Source of the DNA: Trichopria drosophilae | Lineage: Eukaryota > Arthropoda > Insecta > Hymenoptera > Diapriidae | Reading direction: 5' to 3' | Length of the DNA: 64,000 nucleotides | Assembly (NCBI GenBank): GCA_030407085.1 | Contig: CM059582.1 | Location: 72,192,001-72,256,000 of the forward strand | Shown: piece by piece, positions 34,702 through 44,858 of the stretch | How the letters are laid out: the number at the start of each line of letters is the position of its first letter | Position numbering within the stretch: the stretch's first letter is position 1 | Notes under the pieces: model-generated | Told to the model about the DNA's origin: nothing | The model's input: the letters and a program-made list of their open reading frames with translations, nothing else | Databases searched by the model: none | Made by a program: the position numbers and the translations under genes

Positions 34702-34952
34702 TGTTGAGGATTGATGAGGTCTAGGCGAAGTAACGGAAGAGGTGATTAGACACCGAACTTTATTCAAAATCAAAATATATTTGAGAACAAACTTTTGGAT
34801 ACAAAATGAATCGCGATATCCGCGTGAACAAATTTTGGGGCTTGTATAATTCGGGCGGTAACGCGCGGCGAGACGCGAAGCTCCATTAACAGAAAGAAGC
34901 GGAAGTATAAAGGAAAAGATTTGTAGCAATCGTGTCGCGAGGTGGCGCGACA
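34702..34952 (-). repeat. Copia LTR (251 bp)
   Basis: On the minus strand it runs TGTCGCGCC...CCTCAACA and is followed one base later by GTTATGGGCC, an initiator-Met-type primer-binding site typical of Copia elements. Its last 20 bp recur at the pol junction (33788-33807 and 27369-27388). Confidence 0.75.
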
Positions 34953-35746
34953 ATATTTAATACGGAAGGCGACTAAGAGTGGGGGAGACACGTAATTGCC
35001 AATTCCAACACGGTCGAAATAAGAAATTTATTGATAATTGTTTTACTAGTAAATTTGATTGGTACTTGATAAATATCAGTTCCTTAAAATCAGAACTCAT
35101 GAATGTCCTTCGAATACAACATTCTATGAGCGGTTTGTGTAAAAAACTGAAATTTATTTTTTATAAGTGTAAAAAAATAGCGGGGCCCAGCGGCACCCTC
35201 AAATGTGCCTTTTACACATGGGGCAACCCTAGAAGACCGTTCACTGAACGTTCAGAACTTCAGACACATGATCGTTTTCAGATTCTCATATCAGGTTTCA
35301 GATTTTCGAAACGAGTTTTGAGAATCTCCGATCATAGATACAAGTTTCCGAACAGCGTTTGATACGCTGTTCACACAAAGAGAATAATAATCCATTGAAA
35401 AAGGTTACTTTGCATTATACTTGATATTTTTTTGATAATAAATAATAAATAATAATAGATCTACTTACTTACATTGAACAAATATAATTAACAATAAAAT
35501 CAATTTATGAAATTATATACAAATTATTACAAATTGCAAGCTTGTAATAGTTAGAAGCTTGGTCAATGAAGTACAATCAATTAATTTCATTAAACGTAAT
35601 ATATCATTTCAGAAAGACTTTATTAAATTTATTTAATGCAAATTATTATATTCGATAGGTGTTTCACCTTAAGAACAAGATTTTCAGATAAAATCTTCTT
35701 CGGTGACAGTTTCAACTCTGAATGAACTGCAGGAGATATAACAATG
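34953..35746. other. AT-rich stretch, right end of the foreign block in Gypsy
   Basis: No gene was recognised. A 31-bp segment at 35016-35048 (AATAAGAAATTTATTGATAA...) resembles 33300-33333, so it flanks the Copia derivative on both sides. The Gypsy integrase resumes near 35747. Confidence 0.4.
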
Positions 35747-36159
35747 ACAAATACGTTTAACTTCCGATCGTAGTAGGCTTTAGACCGATATTTTGCCTGT
35801 GTGAGATTCAGCGCAGCTAATGTTCGAATTTCCTCGAGAGTTGCTGCGAGCTCTCCGTCGTAACCTGAGTACGTTGGTAGTGAATCTCTCGGCGACGTGC
35901 TCGAGGAACATCGGGAAATTTTGCCAAATACCAGCTCGTGCGGGGTGTAGTTAGTATCTTCGTGTACGCTGGTATTATACGCCAGCATCGCATATGGAAT
36001 GTATTCGTCCCGTCTTTCGCGTTTCTTAACGTAGCACCTAAGGTACTCGGCAAGCACATGGTGACTCCTTTCAATACTTTCATTTGACTGCATGATATGC
36101 TGTCGTTCTCAGTTTCGATATCCTGCACTGAAAATACTGTAGGAAACACGGTGACCCAA
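35747..36159 (-). pseudogene. Gypsy integrase, C-terminal part
   Basis: Minus-strand motifs KLRTTAYH and then QSNESIERSHHVLAEYLRC (E is the third catalytic residue of the D,D-35-E triad) are followed by YAMLAYNTSVHEDTNYTPHE and ALNLTQAKYRSKAYYDRKLN. A frame change separates the first two motifs. Coding similarity stops at about 35747 where the foreign block begins. It belongs with 38443-39498 and is separated from it by the DNA insertion. Confidence 0.85.
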
Positions 36160-36385
36160 GTTGTACACATGGTGATCGAAATCGCAACGAGATGAGCCCT
36201 CTCACCGTAATTCAAATAGTTTCCTAATTTAGGCGATACGTTGCCCTAAAAGTGGTGGCACGATAGCCGAAACGATCACGAAGTGTATTGACGGAAAGAT
36301 GGAAAAGTTATCGCCCGATGCGGAAGGACATCAATACTTCTTTCCCTCTCGAAAAGTTTCTGATCTCTTAACCTTGATGACAATT

Positions 36386-36722
36386 GAAGAGCTCCCGGCA
36401 AAAAACAGTCAACTCTATTTTCACTAGACTATACAGGGAAAATAAATTTTTAAGATTTTCGGGGCAACAAACAGTCAAGTTCGAGTTTTCGAAGGCACTT
36501 TTGTGACCGTTTGTTGCTCCGAACATATAAAATTTGTGAGCTAACTTTCTTATTAAATTTTACCGATTGTTTTAGGCAACAAATGGTCAAATATTTTGTG
36601 ACTGTTTGTTGCTCGGAACGGTGTTGCTTTTTTTGACTGTTTCTTGCTCCGAATCATTGGTAGATTTAAACGAACAGTCAAGTGAAAATAGAGTTAACCG
36701 TTTTTTGACGGGAGCTCTTCAG
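36386..36722. mobile_element. MITE with about 40-bp inverted ends
   Basis: GAAGAGCTCCCGGCAAAAAA at the left is inverted at the right end (CGGGAGCTCTTC at about 36710-36721). The inversion extends over CTCTATTTTCACT. The interior repeats GGCAACAAA--GTCAA and GTTTGTTGCTC-GAAC several times. Confidence 0.65.
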
Positions 36723-36951
36723 TTTTTGATCAAAATTGCAAATCAAGCACATGAAATCCTTGGTAAAAAACGAGATAGAAACGGATGGATAAGATCCTAT
36801 CCATTTCTGTGCAATTGTGGTTATATGTCTGAAATCGTTTTTTAATTGTTCCCCTATGGTATCAATCATTAAATATATGAGTGGATAGAAAATTTTTCCG
36901 AACAAACAAGTAAATAAATCAGTTTCTAGCAAATATCTTAATAATAACATC

Positions 36952-37048
36952 CCACATGGTACGTAATATCACGTAATATTACAGTAATATTGCAATAAGA
37001 TCACAGCAATATTACTGTAATATTACTGTAATATTATATGCCGTATGG
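36952..37048. repeat. 95-bp palindrome of AATATTAC repeats
   Basis: CCCACATGGTACGTAATATC on one side pairs with TATTATATGCCGTATGGG on the other. The core alternates ACAGTAATATT and its complement. Probably a minute foldback element. Confidence 0.6.
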
Positions 37049-38442
37049 GCCAGTACGTTTTTTTCTTCGATTTTCATTAAAATTGTAACATATGTATGCA
37101 ACTCTAAAGATCATAAACTTTGTTTGGATTAATAAAACTTGTCGGTGTATTCAGTTTGTTTGTTTCAATTTTTTAATTCGACCCAGACTTCTAATTAATC
37201 TATCCCTATTATAATTTATCTATCGAGTCAGAAATTCATATATTTTTGTTTTATATTTAATTACGCAACGATTTGGCCAAGCACTATTATTCGAGACAGA
37301 CGGGTCGAAGGTAAAGTTAGGACCTAGTTTGTTATTCAAGTTTTCAACATTCGACTTACTTGTAATTCTTAACATAAATATATAAGTACTTGGAAGAAAT
37401 GTATATAGTATAATATATATTCAAGCTGTACAATACGGAAGAATAATATAGTATCCATAAAGACTCCGTTTCGTATAGCAGTATCCATATGTTCTTCTTG
37501 TAATACATCAATGATGCTTTTTTGTAGCTGTTTTCATTTAGATTAACAATGTCATCGTATATTATCAATAAAGCTTTATTGCATTTGTTACGCACAGAAG
37601 GTTGCAATGTTTGTTATATTAAAAAAGCGTAGCTCTAAAAAGAATAAATTATAATAGGGCCGGTTACCTTAATTTTCTTAAATATATTTTTATAATAAGT
37701 TGCAAAATATTATCATTTATCGCTTTAGCTACTTTGATTACTGCAGCTACTTGATACACGTTTGTCCTCACTATTTCGTTAGTAAAACCAATCATCACAT
37801 TTGTACCTTATTTACTTATCTAGGATTAAAAAACCAACCATTTTTCTAATAAATGTAAGTAACAATTTCATTTCATGTAAGAGCTTATTTCAACTGTACA
37901 AAATGAAGACAAAGTGCAATTATGTCTATTTGACTTCCAGCAACAAGAAAGTAGCTTACAATTGTTGTTGAATGACATAAAAAACAGGAGGATATATCGC
38001 GCTTTTTGTAGGTTATGTACACATTCATAACGTCTTTCGTTTTAATTTTAAAATAGAATTGTTTATTATTTTCTATGTCAACCGTAATAAAACGATTAGT
38101 ATTCATTTGAGTTTCGAGTACTCTCAAAATAATGTATTCAAGAAAATATAGCCAAAAATCATTAATTGTGCGTATGTGTTGCATTATATACTGCATGACA
38201 TTTCTTTTCCATACGCGAATGCGACAGACACGATGTTCAGTAACATTTAAGTCAACGAAGTACCTAAAGTAGTATGGCAGTTGTATAGTAAATAGTACCG
38301 TTTAACTACTACAAATAGGGCATCAATGCGCTCTCAATTTCATATATACACTGTACTTCAATTTAGGGCAACCGTTCGCCTAAACGTGGCATGGACAATC
38401 ATCGAAATTTACGAGGACACACTGCAGTGTACTGTGTACAAC

Positions 38443-39498
38443 GTTTCTTCGGAATTTTTTTCAGTTTGAACAGACGTGTAAGCTCGCAAATGACGCTAGA
38501 CATAAGATTTTTGCCCTGATCAGTAAGGAGTGCTCGCGGAGCGTCATATTTGCAGATGAGATGTTTGGCGATTCCCTTTGCTATTGTCTCGGCTGTAACT
38601 GGTACTGTATTTGGTCAGTAAGTCCTGCATTGTAAGGATGAACCTGTTTCCCAATTCCGATACCGTTGTTGGACCCCAGATGTCTATTGATACTTTGTCA
38701 AATGCATCTGCTGGTGTATCCGTTATGATCATAGATAGTCTAGTTTTGTTTCGTACCGTCTTTTTACCTTGACAGATGCCACATCTGTTGATTACTTCTG
38801 TCACATTGGCTCTCATATTCCTCCAATAATGGGTGCGTGAAAGTCGGTGGTATGTTTTCTTAATTCCTTTATGACCACCACTTGCAGAGCAATGATGTTC
38901 TCTAACTAACAGATATCGCTCGCGGTCAGCTGGTACAGCCAACGAATCTTTGAAGAATACGATTGTTATTCTGTATTTTATCCATTTTCGGAAAAGCTCA
39001 GTAATAGTCGGCCAGCTTTGTTTGGGAATAATGTCGAAGTCATACCCGACATGTATGGCGCTGATTTGAGCTCTCAGAGTATGCCTGTTTAGCGCTTTAA
39101 TACACGACGTTATTGCGGACATCGATGCTCTTTCGTCAATGTATTGCTTGATTAGAACCGCGAACATCGTATATTTTCCAACGTTGGTTACTATTATTTC
39201 GCCAATTTTTGAAGCGTTTTGAGCAGATAATTGCTCGATGCTTACGCGCCGTTTTTCGCGAAGCAGCTTTCCGACTTCGCTGTCTAACTGACGGTCGGTC
39301 GTCGTAAAATAGGCGACGTTGCCCTTTTCACTCGTCAGATGACAATTTGAAAATTTCATGACCGGTTCGCCTTTTTCGGGTGCATTCTGCTGTTCGTTTA
39401 GTGAGTCACTGGTACTGGTTGCCTCTGCCTCAGTGGACGATGTCGGCAATGGATGACTTTTTGGTGCTTCTGGCGAATCGGAGGTATTATTTGCCTCT
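38443..39498 (-). pseudogene. Gypsy pol: macro-like segment and integrase N-terminal half
   Basis: The frame (39449-38544) first carries about 135 residues (39356-38949) that read like a macro domain of the TARG1/Poa1 type: NVAYFTTTDRQLDSEVGKLL, then GKYTMFAVLIKQ, ISAIHVGYDFDIIPKQSW and ITIVFF. The strand/helix order and the positions of one lysine and one aspartate match the catalytic pair of that family. Next comes the integrase HHCC finger (REHHC...GGHKG...RCGICQ), the first catalytic region VSIDIWGP and, after a frame change, LLTDQGKNL (second Asp). The reading frame is continuous upstream into the spacer once the R1 insertion is discounted. Integrase is typical of Gypsy; the macro-like piece is not a standard part of pol and is a by-eye call. 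Confidence 0.65.
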
Positions 39499-39510
39499 GT
39501 CTCAATTACA

Positions 39511-39912
39511 CCCCGCAGGGGACTTGTGGAAGAGAGCGGAGCGGGTTATCTCCGTCCACAATTTAATTGTGGAAGAGTGAGGGGTCGAAGTGCCCGAGCC
39601 GCTGCCCCTGCCGGCGGGTTCCACACGGGGGAGCGCTACGGCGTGCCGTGTCCGTGCAGGCAGTAACCGCAGAAAGGGTTGGCCTCTAGCGGGCCGTGGC
39701 AACGTTAGAAAGGTTCTCTGAACCAACAGAAGCATCAAGGCAGGCAGCTTGTTGCTAATAAATGTGGTAGCTGACTTGTTGTATATCTTTTTTAAGTGTG
39801 CACAACCAGCGGTGCTGGCGCATCACTAAAATTTGGCCCCATTCCCCCGTGGGGGGGGGGGTGCCTTAAACCCGAGAGGGAGGCAAGACACCTTAAATAA
39901 CCTACACTCAAG
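39511..39912 (+). mobile_element. 5'-truncated R1-type LINE tail (402 bp) with 13-bp TSD
   Basis: It is flanked by perfect 13-bp duplications TGTCTCAATTACA (39498-39510 and 39913-39925). The insert starts inside the last codons of an ORF2-like frame (RAERVISVHNLIVEE, stop at 39578-39580) and continues as a GC-rich 3' UTR with a run of eleven G near 39851. No poly(A) is present, as in R1-type LINEs. Its removal with one TSD copy (415 bp) restores reading-frame register between the flanking pol segments, which independently supports the boundaries. Confidence 0.85.
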
Positions 39913-41019
39913 TGTCTCAATTACAGACGATGTGGGCCTTGGCTGATACTCCGGTGCGCTTCCCTTGGAATTATCATCGTCGCTTTCCGATGGCTCCGAG
40001 TGCGTATTTTTAGACGAGCCTCCCCTTAGATCCGGAGATCCTCGATACTGATGAAAGTGCTCTGAGCGACTCTGTTTTAGGTACGGCGTATCTCTCGAGA
40101 TGCAGGTGATGCCATTACGCTTTATCGGAGACTCGCACGCGAAAATATTTGGTTTGTTCTTACGACGCCTTCTCCAGTTCTCGCTCATTTTTGAGCTCTC
40201 CGAATTTCCTTCGTCATCGTCCAAGGGTTCAAAGTTGATTTTTCCCCATACGCGATGACTATAATTTTCGTTCGGAATGGTTTTTTCCTGTTTTCTAGGA
40301 GATTCACCTCGTATGTTATTTTCCGGGGAGGAAAGTTTTTTGTCCTCCATCCTGCTGACATGATCGGTATCGATCGAAAATTCGCCCGTTTCATGTATGA
40401 TCATTCCGACCGGTAAATTACCCATCCGATCGTCCCAACGAGTACGATAATCTTTAGTTCGATTATCTATGTATTTGTCGATATCTGACAATAACTTCGG
40501 AGAACTGGCGGAATGTTCGGCAATGGAATCCGTGTCCATGATTGCCGTCGAATCTACGTGTGATTCGTTCGCCTTGTTCGGCGTAGAGGGGTGGTTTTTC
40601 GCGAGTATTCGCTCTTCGGTCCGTTGCGTATGCGATGCCGATGGTGTAGTCGATTTTTTATGTACTTTACCCGCCCGCGTTTTCCAGGGTTCACTGACCA
40701 TCTGCGGAGATGATCGCGCGGCGGGATCAACTAATCGCCAACCCCAATATTTGCTTACGGTCGACCCTTTCGGCTTCCGTTGCAAATTTCTCTTGTTTTC
40801 CGACTTGTCAGTTATCTCATCGATCTCGGTACTCGTGGCAATAGTGTTGTCATTATTCCGATGTAGTTTCTTGTCTGCAGGATTTCCCGAACTCAAATCC
40901 GATCGTTTTCGAGTGTTATATTGGTGGAATTCCTTCTTTCTCTTGAACCCTCGTTCTACGGGTTTTTTCTTCCATAGGGGTAGTACAGTCTTTACGACAG
41001 GGTGTTCCACGTCCTCCTT
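39913..41019 (-). pseudogene. Gypsy pol hydrophilic spacer between RNase H and the macro-like segment
   Basis: About 366 codons, rich in Lys, Arg, Ser, Asp and Asn and probably disordered (for example KKPVERGFKRKKEFHQYNTR and PSESDDDNSKGSAPEY). The frame is the same as RNase H, separated from it only by a TAG at 41020-41022. I recognise no domain. Other Gypsy elements have at most a short linker here, so a spacer this long is unusual. The apparent C-terminal end of the open frame near 39826 is the inserted R1 tail, not original sequence. Confidence 0.6.
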
Positions 41020-41772
41020 CTAATCGCTACTGTCGATATAAACACCATCCGTCGGATTTCTCGACAATGCGTCCGCATTTGCATTTTCCTTTCCAGGCTT
41101 ATACTTGGCTACGTAATCGTAGTCTTCCAAGTTATTCCGTAAACGATGAAGCCGAATTGTAAGGTTCTTCATCGTTTTGAGGTATTTTAAAGGTTCGTGA
41201 TCACTATAGATCGTGAACTGGCGACCGTATAAATATGGTCGGAATTGTTCTATACCAAAAACTACGGCGAGCATTTCCTTATCGCACGTGGGGTATCGAA
41301 CCTCTGCACCTCGCAAAGTTCTGGAAGCATAAGCCATCGGTCTCTCCTTCCCCTCTTCACCTTGTGACAGGACTGCACCTAGTACATACCCGGAGGCGTC
41401 CATGTTCACAACGAAGGGCTGCTCGAAATTTGGCAGTTGGAGGATCGGAGCCGAACACAGCCTTTCTTTTAATAATTCGAAGGCCGTGATTTGTTCGTCC
41501 GTCCAATCAAAAGGAACCGTTTTTCTCAGCAGGATAATTAACGGACTCGCGATCTTCGAGAAATCTTCCACGAATCGCCTGTAGTATCCGGCGAGGCCCA
41601 AAAACTGTTTGATTTGTTTTGGATTTTCGGGTTGTGGAAAGTTTTTCACGGCAACGATCTTTTTTGGATCAGGTTTCACGCTGTTCTCAGAGATTATGTG
41701 TCCGAGATAGCTGGCCTCTTTCCGAAAGAATTTGCACTTTTGAGGCTCTAGCGAAAGATTCGCTGCAGCTAG
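41020..41772 (-). pseudogene. Gypsy RT thumb and RNase H
   Basis: Minus-strand motifs: SLEPQKCKFFRKEASYLGH (just upstream of the longest frame), FLGLAGYYRRFVEDFSKIAS, PFVVNMDASGYVLGAVLSQ (first RNase H Asp), YPTCDKEMLAVVFGIEQFR, YSDHEPLKYL and KPGKENANADALSR. The RNase H acidic residues are all present. A frameshift near 41775 separates it from the RT palm. Confidence 0.9.
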
Positions 41773-42473
41773 CCGTTTATTAGTCTATCGAATTTCTTGA
41801 AATGTTCAAGTAAATTCTTTGCATAGATGACAAGATCATCTAGATAGACTAGCATTTCAGTGCCTTGCAGACCGGTTAAAACCAAATCCATAAGCCTCTG
41901 AAATGATCCAGGGCCATTTTTAATGCCCATGGGATTTCGAACGTATTCGAAATTCCCGTTTATCGTAGAGAAAGCCGTTTTGTGGACATCTCTCTCGTCC
42001 ATCATTATTTGATGGAATCCCGACTTCATATCAAGCGTAGTAAAGTATTTCGCTTAGCTCGGCTGATCAAAAATATCAGCGATATTCGGGATTGGGTAGG
42101 CATCGCCGATCGTCTTTTCGTTTAAATCACGAAAGTCGATCACGAGCCTCCACTTTTTCTCGCCATTCGGGCCTGCCTTCTTCGGCACAACCCAGGCTGG
42201 GGAGTCAAATGACAAATTCGAGTGTCGTATGATTCCAGCGTTCAGCTGCTCTAGTACAAGCCGCTGCATCTCCTGGTTAATCACAGGAGGGTGGCGAAAT
42301 CGTTTCGCACGCACCGGAATATCGTCGACGGTGTGTATTCTGTAGGAAAAGATTGACATCGCCTTTAGCGGTTCACCCGGTAAATGGAAACGTCCCGCGT
42401 GCTTTGTAACAATAGCGCGCACGTGCTCTTGTTCTTCCCGCGATAAGTTACTCAAATCCATGAACGCCAACAC
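41773..42473 (-). pseudogene. Gypsy RT fingers and palm
   Basis: Motifs in order: VINQEMQRLVLEQLNAGIIR, SPAWVVPKKAGPNGEKKWRL, VIDFRDLNEKTIGDAYPIP, then an in-frame TAA near 42054, KSGFHQIMMDERDVHKTAF, YVRNPMGIKNGPGSFQRLM and LVYLDDLVIYA. The YLDD box is intact; the premature stop and the downstream frameshift are the damage. Confidence 0.9.
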
Positions 42474-42477
42474 CTTC

Positions 42478-43205
42478 TCAGCTCGGGTGTTGTCTTGCTC
42501 TTGATGCTGCTTCGTTGCGCGGACTTTCGCGCGTCGCTTGTTCCTGCTCGATTTGGGAACTCTGCTCGCTCTCGAAATCGCACGGCTCGAGATTTACTAC
42601 GGGAATTTTTACGCGTACTGATTCCTCGTGGGTATTTACCTCTACTGCAATCGCGTATCCGTTATAATTATTGACGAGGGCTCTGCCTAAATAAACTCCA
42701 TCGATCGTGTCGGTTTTTCGCAGCACTCCCGTCTTTACGTCGTTACCGATTTTCACGCGGATTACTTTCCTTGTGCGCGGGGGCAACTCAAAAAATTGCG
42801 TGTCCGCAAAAGGCATTTTTCGATTGCCTAAATGAACCTTTTCGTCCGCGTAATCGATTTTCACGGCGTTTTGTCGCACAAACGGATCGCCTAGAATTCC
42901 GTCCTCGGAGATGGGAAAATCGTCTGTAACAATTTGAGTTTCGATGATTAAATCATTGAAACTTATATTTGCGTTTCCAATAGTGCGCGTTATCCCCTCC
43001 ACGAGTCCGCTCAATTCGTAATGAACGTCTAGGTCGGGAAACATGTCGTGTCTTAACTTAGATAATTTAATAATATTAATTTCCGCGCCGGTGTCTACTA
43101 AGAACGTCGCGTCGGAAAAATGTAAGTCCGGGTTGGAGATTTTTAATCTCGGACATTGGGCGTAGTCAGCAGTCCCGAGACGGACCGCTGCTCGCTTCCT
43201 CTCAG
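42478..43205 (-). pseudogene. Gypsy aspartic protease region
   Basis: The catalytic motif FLVDTGAEINII lies near 43114-43079, followed by a beta-rich body with DGILGDPFVRQNAVKIDYAD, the conserved I-L-G-x-x-F/P loop. The C-terminal linker leads to RT in a different frame. Confidence 0.8.
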
Positions 43206-43680
43206 AATATGCACCTTTTTCAGTGGATTCTGAGACTGGACATCCGGAACGGTCAGACCTCCAGTCGTGGCCCGAGCGCTTTTCGAGTTTAAATGTCCTC
43301 TAGAGCTGCCGATTCGATTTCGGTTTTTCCCTTGAGGCGCGCTATTCTCGGGCTGACGAGTATTATGGTCGGGTACTGTTTTTTCGAATCGGGGCGTATT
43401 TCGATTCGCTGGCGCCTTTTTCCCGGGTTTTTCCTGATTCCTACTGTGCGAGTAATTTTCATTCTCTGAGATGCTGGTGGTGAGCTGATACGGTTGAATG
43501 ATCCTAAAGGTGACTTGTATAGTCTTTCCACTTTGTCTGTTGAGTTTTTATATTCGCACTTTTTTGTTTCCACTTGCGTGAAGGTGATCCACGTCAGGAC
43601 GTGTGGATCCGAAGATCACGGGGCGGGCTTAAAAGTTCAAAAATTTCTTTTGCCCGAACACGCGCGTGATTCCACTTCTG
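43206..43680 (-). other. Remains of the Gypsy gag and leader
   Basis: Less than 500 bp lies between the primer-binding-site region and protease, so gag is almost entirely deleted. A short basic frame (43573-43289) has no zinc knuckle that I can see. Just inside the LTR the minus strand reads TTTGGTGTCAGAAGTGGAAT, the likely primer-binding region. Confidence 0.5.
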
Positions 43681-43697
43681 ACACCAAAATATTTATA

Positions 43698-44351
43698 TGT
43701 TACGTACGGTGCGGTCGTGCGTAACAGGCGCGAAGGGAAAGAAGGGGGTGTGAATGACACAAAAGATGTCCAAATAGTATATGTTTTATTAGACAGTCCA
43801 GCACCCGCGTCCCTTCGCGATCTCGCGTTAACTCGATTACAAACGCGGACTTGTTGTTATTCTAATGGCGCGCAAAGTCGAACACCGGAACGCGCACTTA
43901 TAATTTCCGGCGTTCCGCTCGAAGTTGGTTACTACAAGCTTTGCGGACACGAGCCGACTAAGTTACTCGTTCCGCAGCTAAAACAGTCTGTCTTGAGAAC
44001 CCGCTTCCTCGAGATCCGTCAACGTGTCCCGTGGACGGATCGACGTCGTTCTCATACACCGTCAGCATTTCCTGGCCTGGGAACCTGCTGAGCTTGCAGT
44101 TTTCGCTAGCAAGCGACCGTCGTCGAGTCCTGCGAATTGCCGATCTCTGCAGGTTCCCAGCTGAAAAATGCTGATCTGTTCCTGCGATGCAGTTAACCGA
44201 ATTGTTCGAGAAGGGTCCCATGTCGTAACATGAGACCGGATGCGCGGCGTTACCTTATTTTAATGTGATACGTAGAAATTATTAGTAGCTATAGGATATA
44301 CGTATAATTATTAGTAGAATGTAGATGATCTACGATCGACGGAATGTAACA
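43698..44351 (-). repeat. 5' LTR of the large Gypsy element
   Basis: Same family and orientation as 6786-7437, with TG...CA ends. The outer flank CCCAT (44352-44356) matches that left of the other LTR. A CDS-like frame over it on the plus strand (43666-44091) is a shadow. Confidence 0.9.
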
Positions 44352-44356
44352 CCCAT

Positions 44357-44854
44357 ATACATAAATTTTCGAATTAATCGATGTCAATTTAAAATTTCAA
44401 TTCTTAAAATCTAACAACGGATTCGTAGTCCAGGATCTCTAAAAGGCCCTAAACTAACCTACTACCTAACAGTATTACAACTGAATAACGAAAATTGTGC
44501 TTAAAATGGCGCCATTTTAAAGCCGCCATTTCGAATTGTAGGAGGCGGATTACACTATCTTATGATACGATCAATTATTCCACCAGACCCTAAAGTAGGA
44601 ATCGACTGGACTACAGTTTCATATAAAAAAAAAAGTTTCAATTTAAGAAATTACTATTTTTATCGTGTTTTTCGTTATTCTAGGCGCCATATTAGAAAAA
44701 CGACTAAAGATATTTGAAAATCGACTTCAGATTCAGAAAGAGCAGACTTGTCACTTATAAGACATGGATTTATATAAAAATTCATTCAACCTTTCTATAA
44801 AAATTATTTAGCTATAAAACGGCGACAATTTATGCCATTTCAGGATGAAACGGG
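44357..44854 (-). repeat. Right arm of the palindromic TTAA element
   Basis: Inverted counterpart of 5964-6340. It ends CCATTTCAGGATGAAACGGG immediately before TTAA. Confidence 0.75.
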
Positions 44855-44858
44855 TTAA

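Larger units (their letters stand above)
33350..34952 (-). mobile_element. Copia-type element, deletion derivative, copy 2
   Basis: On the minus strand: LTR (34952-34702), a GGTTATGGGCC primer-binding site, gag and partial pol. Pol then joins directly to a 20-bp copy of the LTR 3' end (TGTTGAGGATTGATGAGGTC on the plus strand, 33788-33807). This is followed by about 440 bp of DNA shared with copy 1. The structure suggests an internal deletion at microhomology. No matching target duplication was found: ATATT adjoins the LTR on the right and AACGGTC lies left of 33788. Confidence 0.75.
36160..38442. mobile_element. Non-autonomous DNA element inserted in the integrase
   Basis: It begins GTTGTACACA (36160-36169) and ends TGTGTACAAC (38433-38442). 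A stronger inverted pair lies inside: TTTAGGCGATACGTTGCCC (from about 36230) against the reverse complement of GGGCAACCGTTCGCCTAAA (to about 38385). It interrupts integrase between KLKKI and KLRTTAYH. Open frames inside (37356-37607, 37885-38196) show no motif. It contains a smaller MITE (36386-36722) and a 95-bp palindrome. Superfamily unknown; exact ends uncertain. Confidence 0.45.
6786..44351 (-). mobile_element. Ty3/Gypsy element with env remnant, 37.6 kb because of nested insertions
   Basis: LTRs of the same family and orientation lie at 6786-7437 and 43698-44351. Both outer flanks carry CCCAT (6781-6785 and 44352-44356), a 5-bp target duplication that marks the pair as one insertion. 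Read on the minus strand, the order is 5' LTR (right), protease, RT, RNase H, spacer plus macro-like segment, integrase, a large foreign block, env remnant, polypurine tract and 3' LTR (left). Gag is almost wholly deleted: only about 500 bp separates the 5' LTR from protease. LTR divergence is several mismatches per 100 bp, so the insertion is old. The internal foreign block runs from about 9785 to 35746. Confidence 0.85.
5964..44854. mobile_element. Palindromic TTAA-flanked (piggyBac-like) element split by a nested Gypsy insertion
   Basis: The left end starts CCCGTTTCGTCCTGAAATGG after TTAA (5960-5963). The right end is the reverse complement, ending CCATTTCAGGATGAAACGGG before TTAA (44855-44858). 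Inverted similarity continues for more than 300 bp on each side, at roughly 85-90 % identity by eye, with shared words such as ATAAATTGTCGCCGTTTT and ATAAATCCATGTCTTATA. TTAA flanks and ends starting CCC are typical of piggyBac-like families. No piggyBac transposase is present, so this is a non-autonomous foldback element. Without the 37.6-kb Gypsy insertion it would be about 1.3 kb long. The base just outside TTAA (CTGCC on the left, GGCAG on the right) is also symmetric, so the true terminus could lie a few bases further out. Confidence 0.75.
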
